Assembly (NCBI GenBank): GCA_944376195.1
Contig: CALWBW010000014.1
Coordinates: 1 to 48,692, forward strand
Reading direction: 5' to 3'
Origin: an uncultured Clostridia bacterium
Lineage (GTDB): Bacteria; Bacillota; Clostridia; Oscillospirales; QAMX01
DNA length: 48,692 bases
Part shown: piece by piece, positions 43,849 to 48,692 of the stretch
Position numbering within the stretch: position 1 is the first letter of the stretch
Layout of the letters: the number at the start of each line of letters is the position of its first letter
The notes under the pieces: generated by a model
What the model saw: the letters and a program-made list of their open reading frames with translations, nothing else
Told to the model about the DNA's origin: nothing
Databases searched by the model: none
Program-made: the position numbers and the translations under genes

Positions 43849-45330
43849 ATGCCCGCATCGCGCGAAACGCCTTCCGCCAGTGAGGAATTATATGCCCGGG
43901 AAGAAGAACAAAGCCTCCGGCACAGCTGGTTGACCGAATCTATTGCCTCTTCCGTCATGGTGCTTGCCGGCTGTTTCCTCCTGTTCTGCTGCGCGGTCAC
44001 CGCGTTTTTTTACCTTTCCCTTCGCAATGAGCTTTCTGAATGCGCAGAAAGCGCGGTTGCCTATTTGACAAAATATGCGCTTTCCGATCAAGATGCAATC
44101 CGTACCGGGGCAACCAGCTATGTTGAAACTGCCGAAAGCCGGAACGCCATGGAGCTGCAGTATTTGGATGCCGACGGCGCATTATTGGTGTCCTCGCTGG
44201 GACGTTCTGCCGGAATTTATCCGCAGGGAGAGGATCTCTCGTCCGTATTGGAAAACGGCGGAACCGCCGTATGGCAAGGACGTGATAAATTTACCGATGA
44301 AACGGTCATGGCTGCGTCCGCCGCGTTTGTAACGCAAGACGGCACGGTGACGGGCGCACTCCGCTGTGTCAGTTCGCTTCGCGTTGTTCATGTGAAAATC
44401 ATTACGTATTGCGGCATTGCACTTGCCGTCTGTCTTCTGGTGGTTTTGCTGCTTACCATCGCAAACCGGCGTTTTGCACGCAGTCTTATGGTGCCAATCC
44501 GTCAAATCAACGACACCGCACAGATGATAGCCGACGGGTTATACGGCGTACACATTGATCCTGTGTACCCAGATGAAATTGGGGAGCTCTGCCGTACGCT
44601 CAACAATATGTCCGACGCCATCAGCCGTTCGGAAAAACTGAAAAACGATTTCATTTCCTCGGTATCGCATGAACTCCGCACGCCGCTTACCGCCATCGGC
44701 GGCTGGGGTGAAACGCTGCTTGCGGGCGGCGCAGGAGAGAGCGAGGAAACCAGGCGCGGTTTAACGATTATTACCAACGAAGCAAGCCGCCTGGCGCGCA
44801 TGGTAGAGGAACTTTTGGATTTTTCCCGGATGGAGAGCGGTCATCTTACCATGCGAATGGAACGGATTGACTTGACGCCGGATATTGAAGACGTCGTATT
44901 CATGTATATGGATGCGGTTCGGCGGGAAGGAATTGTTTTGGAATATGACGAGGCGGACGAGCTTCCGGAAATCATAGGCGACCGCAATCGTTTGCGTCAG
45001 GTTTTCCTGAACCTGCTGGATAACGCTATTAAGCATGGCGGAGAAGGCAAACGGGTCCGCGTAGAAGCCTACGCGGAAGCACAGACACTTGTCATCAGCG
45101 TCCGGGACTTTGGCGCGGGAATCCCACCGGACGAACTGGCGCACGTCAAGGAGCGCTTCTATAAGGGCAGTTCCAAAGCACGAGGTTCCGGAATCGGTTT
45201 GGCGATTGCCGACGAAATCATGAAGCTGCACGGCGGACGGCTCGATATTCAAAGCGTTGTGGGACAGGGAACTGTTGCCACCATGACGTTGCCCGCCATC
45301 ATTGGAGATCCGGACACAGAAATGCTGTAA
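43849..45330 (+). CDS. Sensor histidine kinase
   Basis: A 493-residue membrane kinase. TM1 lies at about 34-60, an extracytoplasmic sensor of about 120 residues follows, then TM2 (IALAVCLLVVLLLTIA), a HAMP region, and HisKA with the phosphorylated His in SSVSHELRTPLTAIGG (near 274). The ATPase has N box NLLDNAIKHG, G1 DFGAGIP and G2 GSGIGLAI. GGGAGGC (43836-43842), inside the end of the regulator gene, serves ATG 43849. It is PhoR-like in layout; the signal is unknown. Confidence 0.92.
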   Translation: MPASRETPSASEELYAREEEQSLRHSWLTESIASSVMVLAGCFLLFCCAVTAFFYLSLRNELSECAESAVAYLTKYALSDQDAIRTGATSYVETAESRNAMELQYLDADGALLVSSLGRSAGIYPQGEDLSSVLENGGTAVWQGRDKFTDETVMAASAAFVTQDGTVTGALRCVSSLRVVHVKIITYCGIALAVCLLVVLLLTIANRRFARSLMVPIRQINDTAQMIADGLYGVHIDPVYPDEIGELCRTLNNMSDAISRSEKLKNDFISSVSHELRTPLTAIGGWGETLLAGGAGESEETRRGLTIITNEASRLARMVEELLDFSRMESGHLTMRMERIDLTPDIEDVVFMYMDAVRREGIVLEYDEADELPEIIGDRNRLRQVFLNLLDNAIKHGGEGKRVRVEAYAEAQTLVISVRDFGAGIPPDELAHVKERFYKGSSKARGSGIGLAIADEIMKLHGGRLDIQSVVGQGTVATMTLPAIIGDPDTEML

Positions 45331-45367
45331 CCATCCCCTCGCGCAATCAATCGATCCGTCACAAAAG

Positions 45368-45405
45368 CCTCCCTGAATGCTATACTGTGTTCGGGGAGGT
45401 GTTTT
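45368..45405 (+). terminator. Hairpin that ends the kinase operon and covers the next ribosome site
   Basis: CCTCCCTGAA (45368-45377) pairs with TTCGGGGAGG (45390-45399), followed by TGTTTTC. The right arm is also the Shine-Dalgarno sequence of the following gene (GTG 45407), so the hairpin may control translation as well as termination. Confidence 0.55.
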
Positions 45406-45406
45406 C

Positions 45407-45724
45407 GTGGGGGTATTATCCAAGTTCTTTTTTAAAGCCTCCGATGGCGAACGCGCGGAAACGGTTGTTCATCTTGCGCCCGACAACCGTAGTATCATAA
45501 CCGGACGCGTTCTGGACAGCGACGGAAAACCAGCGGGTGATGCTTGCGTGTTGTTATACGACACCATGGGGAAACAGGAATTTGAATCCTATGCACTAAT
45601 CGACTCCATGTTTACAGATAGCGACGGTGCCTTTGTCTTAGGCCCGGTTTCCGGCGGGACGCTTTACGCCGTATACGTCTATCACCGTGGCATTCGTACG
45701 CGTCAACTGGAATTGAAAGGCTAA
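45407..45724 (+). CDS. Small protein with carboxypeptidase-regulatory-like domain
   Basis: A 105-residue protein whose core TGRVLDSDGKPAGDACVLLYD... DSDGAFVLGPVSGGTLYAVYVY follows the CarboxypepD_reg/Cna-B-like beta-sandwich pattern. No signal peptide is evident, which is unusual for this mostly extracellular fold. GTG 45407 with GGGGAGG (45393-45399) is chosen over an ATG at 45377 inside the hairpin. It follows the sensor kinase by 76 bases. The function is unknown. Confidence 0.65.
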   Translation: MGVLSKFFFKASDGERAETVVHLAPDNRSIITGRVLDSDGKPAGDACVLLYDTMGKQEFESYALIDSMFTDSDGAFVLGPVSGGTLYAVYVYHRGIRTRQLELKG

Positions 45725-45743
45725 TCAAAACATAACCAGTTAC

Positions 45744-45776
45744 AAACGCCGGGGAGTGCATTCTCCGGCGTTTTTC
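45744..45776 (+). terminator. Intrinsic terminator
   Basis: AAACGCCGGGGA (45744-45755) pairs with TCTCCGGCGTTT (about 45762-45773), followed by T. It ends the carboxypeptidase-regulatory-like gene. Confidence 0.8.
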
Positions 45777-45840
45777 TAACTTGTCTTAATCAACGCTTTG
45801 TTAAGCTTCCTTTGGTTACATGGCATCCCAGTATAAAGAC

Positions 45841-45878
45841 AAAAGAGACGCCGGCGGAAAACCGGCGTCTCTTTTGTG
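45841..45878. terminator. Second intrinsic terminator in the same gap
   Basis: AAAAGAGACGCCGG (45841-45854) pairs with CCGGCGTCTCTTTT (45862-45875). No gene sits between it and the preceding terminator, so it may be left from a lost gene. Confidence 0.75.
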
Positions 45879-45904
45879 TAGATTCGGTAAACGGGGGTGT
45901 TTAT
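45877..45904 (+). repeat. Degenerate repeat, copy 1
   Basis: TGTAGATTCGGTAAACGGGG and the following bases resemble 46856-46889 (TGTAGATTCCGGCAAACACG...). Both follow directly on a terminator hairpin. Confidence 0.45.
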
Positions 45905-45998
45905 CAAGCCCGAAGATCATTTGGAACATCCAGCGGAGCCTCAAGCTTTTGTGCCTTTAGCATACTAGAATTTTGTCGATTTTGCAAGCTTTTTGGCT

Positions 45999-46036
45999 AA
46001 AAACCCGGCGCAAAGAATCTTTGCGCCGGGTTTTTA
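45999..46036. terminator. Third intrinsic terminator in the gap, probably bidirectional
   Basis: AAAAACCCGGCGCAAAGA (about 45999-46016) pairs with TCTTTGCGCCGGGTTTTT (46018-46035). The 429-base gap from 45725 to 46153 holds three strong terminators but no gene. Confidence 0.82.
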
Positions 46037-46153
46037 GGGTAAAATATGGGATGCAAAGAATTCTGTCGTGACAAATGTCCAAAAGGTATAGTATAATCTT
46101 CTTGCAATCGGTATTCAAAATTTTTCCAGCATGTCATGCAGGGAGGTGTCTCG

Positions 46154-46759
46154 ATGAGAACCATTGCCGAAAATATCACCATGTTCCGAAAGCGCGCAAA
46201 TCTTTCCCTGCAAGATCTTGCAGAACGAATCACCGTGACACAAAAAGCAGTAGACAGCTGGGAACACGATGAATCACAACCTGATTTGGATACGCTTATC
46301 CTGATTGCAACTGCTCTGGGGGTGGACGTCACAGATTTAATTTACGATAGACTTGAACTACAGGAGTACAAAACAACAAAACTGGTCCGAATAAAAACGG
46401 CGATTATTTTAATTATCCCGTTTGTTCTGGATCTTGCTGCTGTTCTTAGCTCATCTTTTTTTGAAAGCAAGGGACAAATCCTTATCCCTTCATGGTTCTT
46501 GCATACTATACTCCTCCCTATTGCATATCTCCTCGGGATAGCTGCACTTGCATCTATTGGGACAATATGGTACAATTTTAAAATAAACAGTGAAAATTTG
46601 CGAATCCTCCTGGTTGGCTTAGGAATCATATCTGTTTGTTTTTATTACCTGAGCCTCTATATCCCCAGCCTGGGTTATCAATTTTCATCGTGGCTCTATG
46701 ACCACCCATGCCTTTTCCTCCTCCCCGGAATTCTGTTTTTTCTGGGATTCAATAAATAA
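46154..46759 (+). CDS. Membrane-tethered XRE-family regulator (HTH plus about four TM segments)
   Basis: A 201-residue protein. An N-terminal HTH_3 domain (MFRKRANLSLQDLAERITVTQKAVDSWE..., ~10-65) ends in VDVTDLIYDR, followed by about four hydrophobic segments (~82-105, 118-143, 157-175, 183-200). A gene of the same plan lies at 47798-48475. ATG 46154 has GGGAGGTG 6 bases upstream. Such proteins may sense a membrane signal or be controlled by release of the DNA-binding part. The recognition helix reads TQKAVDSWEHDE, unlike the SRQTVSNWERG of its relatives, so it probably binds another site. Confidence 0.78.
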   Translation: MRTIAENITMFRKRANLSLQDLAERITVTQKAVDSWEHDESQPDLDTLILIATALGVDVTDLIYDRLELQEYKTTKLVRIKTAIILIIPFVLDLAAVLSSSFFESKGQILIPSWFLHTILLPIAYLLGIAALASIGTIWYNFKINSENLRILLVGLGIISVCFYYLSLYIPSLGYQFSSWLYDHPCLFLLPGILFFLGFNK

Positions 46760-46821
46760 ATTTGGAATCTAGCCTTCGGATTTGGCCTTTTTTCAAATGT
46801 ATTGGCAGATATGACATACAA

Positions 46822-46856
46822 AAAAAGAAGGCGCCTTATCCAGACGCCTTCTTTTT
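46822..46856. terminator. Terminator between convergent genes
   Basis: AAAAAGAAGGCG (46822-46833) pairs with CGCCTTCTTTTT (46845-46856). It serves the XRE gene and the convergent secreted-protein gene. Confidence 0.8.
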
Positions 46857-46889
46857 GTAGATTCCGGCAAACACGGGGGAGCGTTCACC
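46856..46889 (+). repeat. Degenerate repeat, copy 2
   Basis: TGTAGATTCCGGCAAACACG and the following bases match the copy at 45877-45904 with a few changes, again next to a terminator and just beyond the end of the secreted-protein gene. Confidence 0.45.
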
Positions 46890-46917
46890 GAAACGGGGGA
46901 AACTTAGTCAATCACAG

Positions 46918-47511
46918 TTAGGCAACATAGTTGGGAAGCGTAAAGGTCCAGCTTCTAGAGGTTCCCATAAGGTAAGTGAGTGTTAACTGCGCACCAACGG
47001 TCGCGTCACTTCCTTCAACATAGGTGGAAAAGCCCGTACCGACATAAAAATTGTTTGAAACTGCGCGGCTACCAATTTGAAGAGAATGCTGACTATCCAC
47101 ACAGAAATAATTTAACGATGCAGAAGTAACAGATACCCTGGAATCCTCGATAACCCAGCTACCGGAAACGGAACTGAGGAGATAAGACAATCCATTCCTA
47201 TAATAATTGACCGTCAGGTATACGGTAGAGGAATAACCGGAGTCCGGGGAAGAAACAGGGTTGGAATTAAACGTAGTGCTTTTCAAATTGAATTCATATG
47301 TAGCTGCAATGCTATCATTCGCATTTGAAAGCGCCATGACATTTGTTTCTACCAGACGGCCTATCACCTCTACACAGTTCCCGGCATCGTCATAGAGATA
47401 GCCCGTCATGCGCTGTGCAATCGTTCCTTGATCCAAATCGGCGGCTAAAGCCGCAGTGCCCATCGTCAAGCCAATTGCAAATACCAACAAAACAGCCAAA
47501 AACTTTTTCAC
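46918..47511 (-). CDS. Small secreted protein of unknown function
   Basis: A 197-residue exported protein. The signal peptide KKFLAVLLVFAIGLTMGTAALAA is cleaved near residue 24. The mature part of about 170 residues is rich in Ser, Thr, Val and Tyr, with alternating beta-type sequence, two cysteines and few charges. No family is recognised. GTG 47511 follows AAAGGAGCGG. It lies between two genes for membrane-tethered XRE regulators, so it may be their target or signal. Confidence 0.7.
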   Translation of the reverse strand: MKKFLAVLLVFAIGLTMGTAALAADLDQGTIAQRMTGYLYDDAGNCVEVIGRLVETNVMALSNANDSIAATYEFNLKSTTFNSNPVSSPDSGYSSTVYLTVNYYRNGLSYLLSSVSGSWVIEDSRVSVTSASLNYFCVDSQHSLQIGSRAVSNNFYVGTGFSTYVEGSDATVGAQLTLTYLMGTSRSWTFTLPNYVA

Positions 47512-47797
47512 AAATAACCGCTCCTTTATCTCTCAACTTTTTTCAAAATACGCCTGCGGTCATCGGCTTCCCTTCTTCAAAAATCCGCCCCCACAGAATT
47601 TTTTGCTTTCTGGCCTGAAGAACCGCCGCTTGAATTTTGTGTTGCCAGCATAAGTTATATTGTTGCAGATTGCAACTGTTTTTCGCAAAAATGTCCTTGC
47701 AAAGATTTTTTGCCCACTTAAAACCCTTGTTTTTTAGGTTTTTATTTGAATTTTTATTATTTTATGGAATTCCAAAAAATCATGAAGGGGTATCCAT
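47512..47797. other. Intergenic region between divergent genes
   Basis: AT-rich DNA carrying the 5' regions of the secreted-protein gene and the second XRE gene. No RNA gene or further coding frame is seen. Confidence 0.4.
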
Positions 47798-48475
47798 ATG
47801 AACATTGTCGGTAAGAATCTCAAAAAATTTCGAGAAGCATCTGGCTTATCTCAAAAGGAATTAGCACAACACATGTCTGTCACTCGTCAGACCATTTCAA
47901 ACTGGGAGCGTGGAATCTCTCAGCCGGATTTAGATTCGTTATTGCTTCTTGCCGGATCATTTCAGGTCGATGTTACAGATATTATTTATGATAAACGTCC
48001 ACAAAATGAATTTGAACTAACAAGGCCAAAACGTGTAAAACATACTTGTATTTTAGGTATCACATTTGTATTTGTTCTTCTTATCTATACTATTTTTATG
48101 CCATGGTTTTCCTCACACAGTATATACAACGTCTCATTGTATTTCACAATCAATAACGTCTTTTTGCCAGCCGTTTACATAATTGGAACAGTCTTTGTGC
48201 TTTCAATTCTTTCAATATGGATGGACTTTAGAATTTCTAATATAAAATTGAACCTAATCATTATGCTGTCTTCTTGGATTTTTATTTTTTTATATATTTC
48301 TTATATGTTTACCTCTTCGTTAGGACAATTTTGGGGATTCTATTTAAATGATTTATTTCATACAAACGCAATTTATCATTTCTTTATTGACCACTCTGAA
48401 ATCTTCATTTTTCCAGGTGCTATGCTCTTTTTAGGGTTTAATAGAAAACCCAAGATTTCTGATGAGAGTCCGTGA
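47798..48475 (+). CDS. Membrane-tethered XRE-family regulator, second copy
   Basis: A 225-residue relative of the protein at 46154-46759. The HTH_3 domain (KKFREASGLSQKELAQHMSVTRQTISNWERG..., ~8-62) ends in VDVTDIIYDK, then about four transmembrane segments follow (~84-104, 114-140, 150-175, 195-215), with the same GAMLFLGFNRK ending. The gene is clearly more AT-rich than its neighbours. AAGGGG lies 8 bases before ATG 47798. A third, broken copy begins 24 bases after its stop. Confidence 0.78.
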   Translation: MNIVGKNLKKFREASGLSQKELAQHMSVTRQTISNWERGISQPDLDSLLLLAGSFQVDVTDIIYDKRPQNEFELTRPKRVKHTCILGITFVFVLLIYTIFMPWFSSHSIYNVSLYFTINNVFLPAVYIIGTVFVLSILSIWMDFRISNIKLNLIIMLSSWIFIFLYISYMFTSSLGQFWGFYLNDLFHTNAIYHFFIDHSEIFIFPGAMLFLGFNRKPKISDESP

Positions 48476-48498
48476 CAGACGCAGGAGGCCCATATTTT

Positions 48499-48633
48499 AT
48501 GATGGAGCAAATTGCAAAAAACATCAAACAATATCGAAAAAAGTCGAATTTATCCCAGCAAGATCTGGCCGACAGACTTCACGTTTCCCGCCAAACCGTT
48601 TCAAACTGGGAACGCGGGGGTTCACTTAGATAA
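48499..48633 (+). pseudogene. Truncated XRE-family regulator, third copy
   Basis: A 44-codon frame opens with AGGAGG (48482-48487) and ATG 48499 (a second ATG follows at once). It encodes IAKNIKQYRKKSNLSQQDLADRLHVSRQTVSNWERG, a good HTH_3 first half. The frame stops at 48633 after GSLR, just where its relatives continue SQPDLDSL. The sequence after about 48617 no longer matches the family, which suggests an insertion or deletion junction rather than a point mutation. The break is 60 bases before the window ends, so the remainder could lie beyond an inserted element. Confidence 0.65.
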
Positions 48634-48692
48634 AGATACCACATCAATCCCACGCTGACTTTTGCTCAACCGATACAGCCGGAGGGCTGGAT

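Overview
The window looks like chromosome from a spore-forming Clostridia, probably an Oscillospirales/Ruminococcaceae-type gut fermenter. The reasons are a SpoIIID regulator, a SleB-type cortex hydrolase, two exosporium-type collagen-like proteins, a T-box upstream of prolyl-tRNA synthetase, SLH surface anchoring, and xylan side-chain glycosidases. The species cannot be named from the sequence.

Layout: 0-2.7 kb holds two collagen-like spore-surface genes. 2.8-7.1 kb is a thiol/sulfur redox island: a rhodanese, a CoA-disulfide reductase-rhodanese fusion, a convergent Crp/Fnr regulator, CcdA and a TlpA-like thioredoxin. 7.3-15.4 kb holds a tyrosine recombinase, a 243-bp segment bounded by 18-bp inverted repeats, a zinc-ribbon repeat protein and a 1,897-residue vWA/SLH surface protein. 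15.7-20.5 kb carries metK, spoIIID and two overlapping MutS-like ATPase genes on the minus strand. 20.7-24.8 kb has two paralogous lipoprotein solute-binding proteins with no permease. 25.2-29.8 kb has a radical SAM protein, a nucleotidyltransferase-like protein, two tRNA-Ser genes and T-box-proS. 30-36.8 kb has an NAD-dependent epimerase with a divergent TetR regulator, a flavin-binding PNPOx-like protein, and divergent GH67 alpha-glucuronidase and GH51 arabinofuranosidase genes. 37-41.6 kb has an rRNA uracil methyltransferase, an HPr-like small protein, murA and sleB. 41.7-45.7 kb has a lipoprotein, a two-component system and a small carboxypeptidase-regulatory-like protein. 46-48.7 kb has membrane-tethered XRE regulators, one cut short near the window edge, around a small secreted protein.

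The most notable find is at 8.2-8.5 kb. The recombinase stop codon is followed directly by an inverted repeat, and its mate lies just before the ribosome binding site of the zinc-ribbon gene. The enclosed segment contains one extended -10 promoter (TTGCAC, 17 bp, TGC-TATAAT) pointing away from that gene, and two oppositely directed terminator-like hairpins. Inversion would turn the promoter onto the zinc-ribbon gene and probably the giant surface protein behind it, while one terminator would block read-through from the recombinase in either orientation. This reads as a self-contained phase-variation switch captured in the OFF state. That is inference from sequence; inversion has not been shown.

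Many genes have recognisable sigma-A promoters and intrinsic terminators, so most transcription units could be delimited.
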